Below are positions 42,043 through 53,020 of a stretch of 64,000 nt of DNA, one piece after another. A model generated the notes under the pieces. That model did no database searches. It saw only the letters and a list, made by a program, of their open reading frames with translations, and had not been told where the DNA came from. Location of the stretch: the NCBI RefSeq assembly GCF_932294415.1, contig NC_065538.1, positions 74,377,834 through 74,441,833 of the forward strand. Reading direction: 5' to 3'. Made by a program: the position numbers and the translations under genes. This DNA is from Quercus robur. Taxonomy: Eukaryota > Streptophyta > Magnoliopsida > Fagales > Fagaceae. Each line of letters opens with the position of its first letter. Within the stretch, counting starts at the first letter, position 1.

Positions 42043-43223
42043 AATAGTTCATAGGGGCTTCAATGCATCATGCTGACGCCCACTGAGAGATCATTATGAG
42101 TAGTTTTAACTTCATTGCATTATTACCATAGCAGTATGACCCATTACATTTTTTATAAGGTTACAAATTTGTAGTTCAGAAAATTGTTCATATTCTAAAT
42201 GTTTTAATTTTTACGAGTTGGCTGATGAAAACGCCCAAAACAGCAATTCTGAGTTACATTCGACCATAGGCAGGAGTAGATTAATTGTGTATGGCCTAGT
42301 ATGAAGCAATCATGCATGGTCAGAAGGCCTCTCCTCGCATTAACTTAGTATCAGCTGCATAACATTCTTTTCCTTTAGGCTTACCTACGATAATTTGAGG
42401 TCTAGCATCGACTAATTTTTGCGTATTTGGTGTATGACAAATTTTATTACAGGAATTGCTTCATTCATGTTAAATTCAGCAGGCTACTCATATTGGTTAA
42501 ATACAACTATCAAAGATTGTTGCTTGAAGTTCTTCTAATATATTAGCCATAACTAGAAGAAAACTTTATATATATATATGCTGTTGTATGAGTCCATTGA
42601 TACAATAATATATTATTAAAAAAGAAGAAGTTAAACCTAGCCCGGTGTTTAAAAAATCAATGAAATCATAAGAGGACGATAAATAAAAATTACAGACAGT
42701 GGAGCAAATATTTAAAAAAGGAGAAAGTTTCTAGCAAATTTCTTTAATCTATATGTACTATTATTTAAAAAGTTTCTCCCATTTGGATTCTTACTTTTGG
42801 ATGATCAAAATATTCTCAAATTCACCTATTTAAAATGTTTAAATAATAAGGGTAGATATGTAAAATTACTAATTTTAAAAATCCGAAATTTTAAATAAAT
42901 TTGAAAAACCATTGTTCCATCCAGTTTCTTTCTCAAGTTCAAATTTAAAAATAATTTTTTTTATAAAGAAAATAGAATAGTATTTTTAGATAGTTTCAAT
43001 AGCTTTTTTTCCTCTTTCTCGTTAGTAAGTATAATATTATTACAACTTTTTGTTGGACCTCTTTCTTTCGGGTTGGTCAAAGTATAACATGTTACCACTT
43101 CTCATGGAACACTTGCTTCCCGTTAATCAGTATTATTTCTATTTATTTTAAAAAGTCGGAAAATAATTACTAATTACTATTGTTTTGAATACAAAAAAAG
43201 TTTCTAATCCTTTGTCCATGGGA

Positions 43224-43340
43224 GAGGTTTGGGTCCCGTGTCTAGTTGCACTGGACTTGTTGAGATAATGATACGTATCTACTTTTAAACATGTGTTACC
43301 ATCTTAACGGGTCCAGTGCATTGGACCTAAACCTTATCCC
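43224..43340. repeat. Inverted repeat, MITE-like
   Basis: GGTTTGGGTCC and CACTGGAC at the left are mirrored by GTCCAGTGCA and GGACCTAAACC at the right, around a 55-bp loop. Short and non-coding. Whether it is a transposon footprint is unclear. Confidence 0.4.
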
Positions 43341-43544
43341 TTATCCATATCCCTTAAAATTTGAGGTTTACGTTTTCAAAGTTTTTTTTTTAATATCAAT
43401 TTTCCATTAATCCCAATTTGAAGTTACGCATTTGTCCAATGATGTAGAGTGATAAAACTAGCACAAAAAATGAACACTATTATTTTGGATGTGCATGGAT
43501 GTGTTCGTTTTTTGGTCTCTCTCTCTATATATATATATTTTGAT

Positions 43545-43669
43545 ATTTGTGGATTTCAGTTAGCTTAATTGATAAAATTTCTGATAAGAGATCTGAGGTT
43601 CAATTCTTGTTTACACTAAAAACTGATTGATGTCTTGTTGAAACTCTCACCAAAAAAAAAAAAAAAAAC
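43545..43669 (+). mobile_element. tRNA-derived SINE (family S1, copy 1, internally shortened)
   Basis: TTTCAGTTAGCTTAATTGAT has an A-box-like TTAGCTTAATTG and is followed by GAGGTTCAATTC (B-box-like), ACACTAAAAACTGATTGATG and a closing GTTGAAACTCTC before a 16-base A tail. The copy at 51689-51850 is longer in the 3' half, so this one lacks about 50 internal bases. Confidence 0.65.
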
Positions 43670-43825
43670 TTTGGATACGCCTTTCATGTCTTCAAAGCAG
43701 ATGAAATACTCAAATTAACAATATATATTTTTATTTTTATCAATCAATTTTCTATATAATTTTTCATATGAAATATTGGAGGAAATTCAAAGGCCTTGAG
43801 CACGTGCATATCAGGTGTGATGAGG

Positions 43826-46800
43826 CTAGTTTATATTAATACGGCTGCATTTCTTCCTCACCTCACCTTTCCCTTTAGTTAGAACATTGGTTGAAGAAAG
43901 CTTGACAAACGCAGAAGAGAAGACTTGGAAGAAATAGTTCTGATCAATGGCGAAGTGTCTAACAATGGGTGCAGTTCGAGGATCTGTAGAGATGCTTGAG
44001 TCAATAGTAAACAAGCCTTTACCCATTAGAACATCTCTGTAATACTGGTTATCAAATATCGTGGGGGTTATGTCGTTTGGAACGAATGTGAAGTTTGATG
44101 AAGGAACTCTTGTAGGACATTTAAGTCTTAAGAAAGCCTCATATCCATAATGCATATGACCATTAGGCTGTGGATCGTACAATCTACTAGCAATGTTAAT
44201 GCAGTGTCCAACTCCCAGTGTATGTGCACCTGCAAAGAACAATTTTAAGTAAAAAAACAAGATGAACTTAAATTATAGTGTACATTTCAAACTTCTAGTG
44301 GTACATTTTGTTGGATGTTTCTTTAGTCACTTTAACAATTATAGTAGTATTCAAAGTCCACTTATGAGGAAGACAATTATGTCTGTCTGTGTATTCATAA
44401 AAAAAAAACATTCTGTCTAAGAAGTTTCTTTTACGCTGATATTTTTACAAAGTAATTAGTAATTTATGATCGGAGTAACATCATTTTTTTTCTTCATGTG
44501 ATAATAACTGATACCACTTTTATTAACACCAAGCACAACATGTTACCTCATCACTGATTAAAAGAAGGTGAAAATTTGTGTTTCCTAAACTTTTAAACAT
44601 GCTAGTAGGAGTACTTAAGTTATTTAGTCCATTACCGATGATAGCGATTGACTCCTCAAGATTCATCCCTTTAGAGGCGAAAGTATGAATTAATTCATGG
44701 ACTTTAATTCCTTGTGGGGGAAGACTTGCATCAGCCTGTTGGTAACTAGAAGTGGTGGAGTCCTTTCTTCCAAGAGGGATCTGAATATGGGGTCCTCCTG
44801 AGAATGACACTGATTCCTTGGCAGCTAAAGCAATGATATCTGCACAAGACACCTTTCCAGGACACTCATTTTCCAATATTGATTTTATGTAGCCAATCGT
44901 TTCCCGCTTTCTGATAGCAAAGTTTTTCGAAGAAACCATTTCGGGTTTGTGTTTTGAATTGTCTGAATCGAGCAGGATTGATGCATCGCACCCCTGTATA
45001 TCATAGCAATTGAAACTCAGTTTGTGTGAGAGAGAATGTACCTTCAAGCAAGTACAATCTCTGTAGGCCTAGAAGCTAATAGAATGAAAGATAATGAAAT
45101 AAACCATGTACATGGAAAGTGCAGGTAAGGAAAGATAAGCTAGATTATTCTTGAGATAAAGTACATGTAAGAAAGTAATCTTTACTTGTAAGTTAGGTGA
45201 CTTGTTATTGGTTTCTCTTTTTGACTCACGCAGCTCGTGAAATTGAGAAGTTTTCAGGTTTATAGTGTTTGTTTAAAAGGTTCTAGATATTTCAGGAAAA
45301 GATTAATTCATGCCTTTAAAAGAAGGCATATGCAATTGATGTTGAAGAGGTAACCCAAGCCTCGCATGAACAAGAGGCAGCCAAATTGCCTAAATCCTAA
45401 CACAAGAGCAATCTATTTCATACATCAAATATATACACCATCCTTCTCACATGCATGTGATGATACGACTACAAGATTTACACATTATGAGAGAGATAAT
45501 GTGTATATATATATATATATATATATATGAAAATTTTGGGATGTTTCTTAAGGTTAGTGACTATAGAATTAATTTTCGTAATTCTCTCCATTTTGCATCT
45601 TTTGGTAGATTTCTCCTGCTTCTAACCTAATTTTGTGTTTCACACGAATCAGGTCTAGGTTTTTCTGTATAGGTTGGAGGCTATAACAATACATAGGTAT
45701 CAAGTTGCTTGTTATCAATAAAATTCTAAAGAAGATGGGTTAATTAGGTTTTTTAACTAGTAATAGAACTGTTCATGTTACATTTGTGAAGATATGGACT
45801 GATTGTAGAAACCTACTTGCTAGAGTTAGACATGTTTATAGAGAAGCTAACTTTTGTGCGGATCAGCAAGCATTGTAGGGATTCAGGGAAGGGGCTAGCA
45901 ATATCTGTACCACATTTATACCGAGCCACACTAAGTTTTATTGTATGCCTTATTTTTGGTGGGATATTTTGCACCTTGAAACAGATAAACGGTTCTTTGT
46001 AAGTACTAATTTGATGTAAATAATACTGCCTTGCCATTTTAGAGGGACAAAAAGAGTAAGTGGGAGACTAGGAACAAAATTAGGGCAAAATAAAAGGTGT
46101 ACAACAACTAGAAGTGCAAAACACATATAGGAGTAGGAGTAAGGACAGACACATAGGAGTAGGAGTAAGGACAGACACATATATATAGATGCAAATTTAA
46201 TGCATGTAAAAACTTGCAGAGGAGTAGGAGTAAGGACAGACACATATATATAGATGCAAATTTAATGCATGAGTAGGTGTAAGGACAGACGCATATATAT
46301 AGATGCAAATTTAATGCATGTAAAAACTTGCGGTGTGTGGCATATGTACATGTGACTTTTTTTTTTGAGAAAGGTGTGGCACTGGCATGTGGCTTACTCA
46401 CGTACAATCCACTATTGTGAGATAAATGAGCGAGTAAATGCTGATCGGTCATGTAGTTAGATTAAATGTTTTATAGGTGCAGAAAGAATTTATTTCAAAG
46501 AAAAAAGTTACAAAAAGAAAAAAAACTAAGATTTGGTCCTTGAACTCTACTTCGAATTCAATTTCATCCATGACCTGTCCATGTCAATTTAATTCTTGAA
46601 AATTTTCAAATGTAACAAAAAAATATGACTACTTTACTTCTTGTTGTTAACTTTGATCATTGATAGTACAAGATTAAAAATTTTAGTGACATAATCTGTA
46701 TGATTTGGAAAGCCTAAAAAAAAAAAACTAGTAAAAGGAGAAAAAAAAGGAAGAGCAAATGGAAGTGTAACCTCACCTGGACTTGGCAGTCATGGAACAT

Positions 46801-46989
46801 GAGCCGGAGAAAGGCTGCCGGTGCAGTAGCATCAGTCAAGAAAATGCTTGGCATCTCCCTCTTCACTATGGTTTCTAAGTTTGGACATGAATACTTGTAG
46901 TAGTCATAAGCCAGTTTTGCTCCATTTATACCAAATGGGATACCTATAAGCACTACTGCTAACACAAATAATGGAGAACAACCTCCCAT
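43826..46989 (-). CDS. PRX29: Class III peroxidase, PRX29 type
   Basis: Three exons on the minus strand (46777-46989, 44636-44993, 43826-44229) join to 324 residues, the normal class III length. A hydrophobic signal peptide (about 1-24, cleaved near INGA) implies secretion. Distal site residues are R62 and H66 (LRLMFHDC), the proximal heme ligand is H193 (GAHTLGVGH), and GCDASILL and GRKDS are conserved. The HDCQVQ sequence, instead of the usual HDCFVN, and SAFVKLSS match Arabidopsis peroxidase 29 as I recall it. An in-frame ATG five codons upstream (to 47004) is possible, but the 46989 start gives a cleaner signal peptide. Intron one is 1.78 kb and carries a minisatellite. Class III peroxidases oxidise phenolics with H2O2 in the wall. 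Confidence 0.93.
46126..46332. repeat. Minisatellite in peroxidase intron 1
   Basis: The unit GAGTAGGAGTAAGGACAGAC followed by ACATATATATAGATGCAAAT and TTAATGCATG recurs about three times, preceded by a short copy of the first 20 bases. AAAACTTGC closes two of the longer units. The repeat explains two long open frames on the minus strand here, which are not genes. Confidence 0.85.
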
Positions 46990-48496
46990 TTTCTCAACAC
47001 ACAAGACTGAATAGTGGATTTGTATGGTGGCAGAGTATGTCTCTCAAGGACTAAAAGACTTTTCTTTATATGGTTTCTTGACTTGGCTTTGCATTGATTA
47101 ATGACAGTTTAAAAAGCATATTGTGGAAACTAGTGGCTTCTTCTGCTTATTTTTCCTCCTAATTGACAGTTGTACTTCATCACTTTTTTCATGATGTTCA
47201 AAGCATGTAGACAATAATGAAGGACCATAACTCAAAAATTATATTATCATGTTTCAGCCAACATTTAATTAACTTATCTTGTCACGGAAAAGAGGGCTCA
47301 GGGCCTGCTGTTGTGTTATGGGCAGAGGGGAAAGCAGCATATTTATCAATTTTTACAGCAAAAAAAAAATGAAGTTATAGGTATGTTATTTTTTAAAGAG
47401 ACTGGTCCAATTAATCCATTGCAGAAGATATCAAAATTGTTTTTTGAATTTGTTTTATTTGGTGGGATGGTATCTTTTGTCAGTCAGAACGCAAATATTT
47501 GTACTCATAATGGACTGATTTTTGTAATTTTGATAGTTCTATGACCCATTAATTGCTGTCTTGATCTATTTGTTTTCAATGAAGTATGTTTTTTCAGCAA
47601 ATAAACCTGTCGGCATAAGCCAATGTTTCACATCAGAGTGCTGCTATATTATATAGCGTCAGTGAGATTTGGTTCAGTTGATGTTAAAACAAGCCTCATG
47701 ATGGTGCAATCACTATCCAATAGAATGTATTGTCTAAAAAGATGCATGTAATTTTCACAATTTTGCTGCATGTCAAGTTGTGAACTTGATGGTCTAGTCT
47801 TGGAGACATGCAACTACCTTTTGTTTTCTACAAGCTGGTAGCAATTTAAGGTTGCTGTAATTTGGAGAAAGTGCTACAGGTATATATGTGGTCTAAAATT
47901 ATTTCTTGTCCAGTAAAACTGGTAATAAAATGGCTTTGACAGTTTAGTAGCTTATGTAGTTAAAAACTTAAAATAGATGCTTGTGACTTAGACAATTTTG
48001 CCACAAGTATGTGGAGTTTCAACACAATGGTCCTACCCTACGAAATGTAGGAAGATGGCTTGCTGTTACTGATTTCCTCGGCTGCTATAGGTATGCTATG
48101 TACAATGAGAGGTGGTAATGTGGTATGATCAAAGACGGTAATAATTGGAACATAGACATATAAAGCAATGAGGCATTTCTTTTGCAATAACTACATATTA
48201 GAGGCACAATTTACTTGAGAGATCTAATTAGCAGATCAGGGAAGAGAATGGATGATAATAAACGATTAAAAAAAAAAAAACCTGTATCAAACATCAAATT
48301 CTAATGAGCTCCTATTTGAAGCAAACTGCCTCAAACAACCAAGAACAGCAGAAATGATTTTGTGCTTAAATTAGAAGCAACCAATAAGCTATAACTCAAT
48401 AAACTAATAAAAGAATGATTAAATTGATGGCCATGGATAGGATTAAGACAGAGATTCTAGTGGATTAAAATTCCATATATACCAGGCTAACATCTT
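46990..48496. other. Peroxidase promoter and spacer to the DUF1068 gene
   Basis: CCATATAAAG on the minus strand (47064-47073) lies about 80 bp upstream of the peroxidase ATG and is a good TATA candidate. The remaining 1.4 kb shows no gene, TIR pair or tandem repeat that I could recognise. Confidence 0.5.
47064..47073 (-). promoter_or_regulatory. Candidate TATA box of the peroxidase gene
   Basis: On the minus strand CCATATAAAG occurs about 75-85 bp before the start codon at 46989, the expected distance for a short plant 5' UTR. Confidence 0.45.
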
Positions 48497-50884
48497 TTAA
48501 TCATGACCAAATAGCTTAATGGGGGGTTCTTGACGGAGCTTAATGGGAGGTTTTTGACGGAGGTTAGGGGGAGGTTCTTGAAGGAGCTTAAAGGGAGGTT
48601 CTTGATGGAGGTTAGAGGGAGATTCTGGAGGGAGCTTAATGGGAGCTTTTGTCCATCCTTGTTTACGAGCCCTGAGTTCCCACATTGCAGTGATTTTCTT
48701 CTGTGCAGCCAGTGTTGCTTCAGCCTTCTCCCTTGTCCCCTCACAGGTCTCCATTCCCATATTGCACTTGTCTGCCTCCTTTTGATATTGGGAAGACCTT
48801 TTCTTAGCCTCTAAGAGGGTCCTATCAACACGCCGCTGGTTTTCTTGAGCTTCAGCTTCCCTAAGCCTCAGTTCCTCTGACAACAGATCCGTATCCATTT
48901 CTTCACTCTTCCCAGGCTCATGCTTCAAACAATCTAAAGGAAATATCAATTCAAGATTGTGATAATGCCACAATTCAAGGAATAATATGCTGTACAACAA
49001 ATTCTAATCTGCTCAATAAACTTAATTGCAGTATCATTTACTAAAACAAAGGTGTCAAGTGCCAAGATGCCAATCTAAAACAAAATGAGATTTCAGATAT
49101 GAAGTAGCAACAATTTTAACCCCTTTTTTTTACCATGACCATGCATATTCATTGTAGGCAGAACATTATTGTTGCGCATGAATGCTACGTGACTATGCAG
49201 AATAATGTTATTAGGCCATGAATGCTAAGGCATTATTGAAACTTTCACTAATGCTGACCATGTTAACATAGGCAGAAAGTGGAGTAACTAGATAAATTTT
49301 GGCTATGAATCAGACCATTCTTATGTTTAACTGTATAATACGAATATATATATATATATATAATACTTTAATAAGAAACCGAACAGCAAGCTAACTCTCT
49401 CATGCTACTAAACAAAAGTGATTTAGTTGTCGACTGGCTTCATTATCATCTCTCTAGGATGTTTCAGAGCTTGAGGCCTTGCGCTTGATCCAAAGTTATA
49501 TCGTAAAATAGTCTAACAGCAACAGATTTAGCCATAATGAATGTTGAAAAATATATATAATGCCATTAACATATGCTTTAACTTCAATAAAGTCATCAGT
49601 CCTGACTTAAGTCCTAGTCTAGTCAATTATACCTCAAAACCATTTATAGATATACATTGGCCAAAGAAAAAAAAAACACTTACTTATAGATATACATTGG
49701 CCAAAAAGAAAAAAAACACTTACTTGTAAGGGTCTCGTTGCTCCATCCTGTAGAAAAACCAGACATATACAGGACATTAGTAAGCATGCACTTTAACTAG
49801 CGGAGAACGAGAAATTTCATAATTAATGTCTCAGTCAAATATCCAACATTTACACTAAATAAGTACGAATAAGTTTAGTAAATTCCTAATAAAAATAGTT
49901 TCTTATATAAAATTTAGAAAAAAATTTATATAAATTCTGTTAATATAATTAAAAATAATTAATGCACAACTATAAAATAATTAATATATGCATTTACTTC
50001 ATTGATTAATTCAATGAACTAATACTTGATATAAACCTAAACTTTGTTAGATTTCAACCTAAACTTTGTTTAGGTGAAAGCTTTAATAAATAAAATTTTT
50101 TTAAGGACTGTACCATATGGTAGAATCTCATATTCTTTCACATCAAGTAAACTATCATTGCTCAGTTAAGTTGCATACACAACAAACCAATTTTTGAAAT
50201 TTTAAACCTACGTGCTCACCCTCTATTCCCATTTGAGCTTGATCTCATTGGTATTCCACAAATTAAATATAAAATTGGAATTAACTATCCATAAATTTTC
50301 TCCATAAAACTTATAATTATATCCTTAAAAATTTTAACAATCGCAATTTAACTTAATTTTGAACACAAAATATTAAAAGAAATACGGAGTATATAAAAAC
50401 ATTTCATTTTCATTTTTTTTTTAACATCATGCGGATTCATGCCCATGGAGAGGAGAGGACCACCACTTTTTAAATTGGGTCCCAAAATGAATATCGACAT
50501 CCATGTCAATAGGCCCACAAAATCTCAGATACAATAAAAGCTTGAAAGGCAGTTGGTTATAAAGTTAGTTATTAAAAAAAATAAAAGAAGGAAACAAAAG
50601 AAGTAACCTTCGTGGAGAGAGAAAAGAGGTTGAGAAGAGCAATCACAGAAACAAGGACGGCAGACGGGGGCGGTAGACACGGCGGCGGCGGCGGTGGTGG
50701 AGAGTGATTCGGAGAGATGGTAATACAAAGGTGGGCCCACTATGTAGCCCACTAAACACAGGCCACATAGGCCCATCCCAATCTTCAACCATCTTTCATT
50801 TCGGCCTTGGAACCAATTATTATAATTATAATAATAATTAAAATAGTAAAAATAATTCATTATCACTGACTCTGATTCTGACAT
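48497..50884 (-). CDS. DUF1068 protein, ELMO/NKS1 family, with Pro-rich repeat tail
   Basis: Three minus-strand exons, 50608-50884, 49724-49747 (24 nt) and 48497-48933, join to about 245 residues; family members are usually about 160-190. After an odd N-terminus rich in Tyr/Asn (NYFYYFNYYYNYNN) comes one TM helix (about 32-57, WLKIGMGLCGLCLVGYIVG) and the family mark GPPLYYHL. Then a Cys-rich CRPCFCDCSSQPL, a coiled-coil-like EELRLREAEAQENQRR...LLEAKKRSSQYQKEADKCN, and AATLAAQKK-type sequence ending at ELRARKQGW, where relatives normally stop. Here it continues for about 45 residues of an eight-residue repeat (KLRQEPPI-like). ELMO/NKS1 proteins are Golgi proteins linked to pectin synthesis and cell adhesion. 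A start at the second Met (residue 9) is also possible. Confidence 0.88.
48510..48645 (-). repeat. 24-bp coding minisatellite at the DUF1068 C-terminus
   Basis: About five units of 24 bp encode NLHQEPPF, KLLQEPPP, NLRQKPPI, KLRQEPPI and a degenerate first unit (KLPPESPS). Alternation of N and K at position one hints at a 48-bp higher-order unit. The other minus-strand frame is also open through the repeat (NLPLSS-type) because the unit length is a multiple of three. Confidence 0.85.
49644..49723 (-). repeat. 40-bp tandem duplication carrying a copy of a 5' splice site
   Basis: Two adjacent copies (49644-49683 and 49684-49723) share TATAGATATACATTGGCCAA, an A-rich run and CACTTACT. On the minus strand the copy next to the 24-nt exon supplies the donor GTAAGTG (49717-49723). 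The second copy repeats GTAAGTG 40 nt further into the intron (49677-49683). Confidence 0.85.
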
Positions 50885-51275
50885 CTCTCACTATAATTAA
50901 AAAAAAAAAAACACACAAAATGTATGGTATTCTGTATTTCTGTGAAGTGAAGTGAAGAGAAGGAGAATGTTGATGAGGAAATGAGTGAGCGAGTGATAAG
51001 AAAGTTTAGAGAACTTGTTTAGGATTAAAGGAAAGCACCGCATGTTCAGTTTGAACTTTGAGGGATGAATATCCTTAAATCTTAATGGATAATTATTGAT
51101 GATGATGGGTTTGATTTAGAACTCTTTTTGGGAAGAAATCAAAGGATTTTACAGTTTAATATTAAACTTAACTACGAAACAGAAACAATGCCGGTTTTTT
51201 TTATTTTTTGGTTTCTTATTGTAAATCCTATTTTTAAGGACTAGTTTAAACAGTTACAAATTTAATCTTAAAATT

Positions 51276-51436
51276 TAGAGAAATGTTAACATTATCAAAA
51301 CAAATTATAAGTAGAAAACTGTTATTGGTTCTAACCTGAAATTACTTTTAACCAATAACAAACTGACACTTATGATTTTTGTATAAAAGTGTTGTAAAAA
51401 TACTAAAAATATTGTAGACATAATATTTCTCTATAA
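51276..51436. mobile_element. Hairpin MITE (family M1, copy 2)
   Basis: AGAGAAATGTTAACATTATC with ACAAATTATAAGTAGAAAAC at the left mirrors TGACACTTATGATTTTTGT and AGACATAATATTTCTCT at the right. The central GTTATTGGTTCTAACCTG fits the same family as the copy at 14233-14450, without that copy's insertion. Confidence 0.6.
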
Positions 51437-51688
51437 TTTCACTAGTTTTGAATTAAATCTTATATTTAATAGTAATAATTAAAATAATCCGCAATTTTTT
51501 TAAATCATATAATTTAAATAAAAATCATGTACTTTGATTTGGAATGTAAATTGATAGGTTTTTGCCTTAAATCTTAGAGTCTAATTTAATATTTTTAAAA
51601 TATAAGATTTAATTTGAAATCGGATTTAAAATGAAACTAGTCCTAAAAATTTTATTAAGAAATGGTATATATATATATTAGTTATTCG

Positions 51689-51850
51689 TGGGTTCCAGTT
51701 AGCTTAACTAATAAAATATTTGATAGTTGAATAAGAGATCTGGGATTCAATCCCCGCCTACACCAAAAACTGATTGGTGTCTTAGTCTAATGATAAAGAG
51801 CACTCATCACTCATCAGGAGTAGGCGCCATAAGTTGAAACTCTCTAAATA
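51689..51850 (+). mobile_element. tRNA-derived SINE (family S1, copy 2)
   Basis: GTGGGTTCCAGTTAGCTTAA includes an A-box-like stretch, and GGGATTCAATCCCC a B-box-like stretch. Downstream text ACCAAAAACTGATTGGTG, TAATGATAAAGAGC and GTTGAAACTCTC continues to an AT-rich tail. The 5' half matches the copy at 43545. AT repeats on both sides hide any target duplication. Confidence 0.65.
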
Positions 51851-53020
51851 TATATATATTTTGAGATATATTAATTATTTTGGAGATTTGAATCTCGACC
51901 GTTACCCCGCACTCCATAAGCACTTATATTTGTAGAACGACTATTGCGCCCTTGGCATATGGTGGTATATTTTGGATGTTTAAAAGGAAGATAATATTAA
52001 TTGAATTAAACCTTTAATGAGAATATAATAACAAAGTCAACAAACATTGCCAACAACATCTACATTAAGCAGGTGTAAAATATCCATTGGAGGAATAGAC
52101 AACGGTAGAAAAGCTTGGTCTTTGAGATTAGATTGTCATGACTTATAAAGTCTGGTTTTGAAATTAAAAAATTTAAAAAAAAAAAATTGTCACAAGGGGT
52201 AAATTTTGAGGGTGTTGTGCTTATTCGAAGCAATTAGAAAGATCATCACCTGCAAAAAGAAAAGAAAAGAAAAAAAAAAAATTCTTTTGAGATTTTAAAA
52301 TGCTTGTAAAGAAAAAATAAAAATTTTAAGAGTATTTGCATCAGATAATACAAAATAGAAAAATAGCTCAATTTTACACATTCAAATTCCAAAATCACCC
52401 ACATAAGTCAAGTTAAAGATGTATAAATATAATAACTGTGTAAATATACCTTGATCAATTCTATTATTAGTTGTAGCATGAATAGTTCTATTACTGGTTA
52501 AAAAAATGCTTGAAAGAACATCTTGATCGATGGTCCATACAAAGAATTGAAATTTTTTTGACTTTTATAATTTAAAAAAAAAAAAAAAAAAAAAACCAGA
52601 GAATAGAAAGTATTTGGCTACTCTATTAAACAAAAGAAAAGAAAAGAATGAAAGTATTTGGCTAAGTTACATAAATAGGGAGGAACGTGGTGGGCATATC
52701 ATGGCATCCATTTCTGCGTGATCCTGTTAAGATGATTTTGTATTTCCATGTACCCAATGGTTGAGCATCTTAGCTTGAATTTCTTTTTTGTAGAACTGTC
52801 ATCTATAAGAATATAATGAACACTGTAACAGTCCCATGTAATTGTACAACACTCCTATGAGCACAAACAATTGAAGTCTGCAATTATTGTGCAGACAAGT
52901 TTCAGTAAAAATTGGAATTCCAGGTTCCATGTCCATTAACACAACAGGCATCCCAAACACATTGGCTGAGGGGAGTTTTCTTTTAAGAAACCCACTGCCT
53001 GAATGCCTCTTACCAACATT

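Larger units (their letters stand above)
41780..43825. other. Convergent intergenic region between GT14 and peroxidase genes
   Basis: The first 450 bases are probable GT14 3' UTR, including a 36-bp tandem duplication (41971-42042). The rest is AT-rich, with an inverted repeat (43224-43340) and a tRNA-type SINE (43545-43669). No gene is supported. Confidence 0.6.
50885..53020. other. Spacer between DUF1068 and PPR genes
   Basis: Contains a MITE (about 51276-51436), a SINE (51689-51850), (AT)n tracts and A-rich runs (for example 52572-52595). The 300 bases before 53021 are probably PPR 3' UTR. No other gene is supported. Confidence 0.6.

Noticed and set aside
46108-46452. Two overlapping repeat-rich minus-strand frames (97 and 114 residues)
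   Set aside because: They are translations of the intronic minisatellite, open only because of the repeat.
48530-48814. Plus-strand frame with GRFLTEVRGRF-type repeats
   Set aside because: Antisense shadow of the DUF1068 minisatellite; the minus strand carries the conserved domain.
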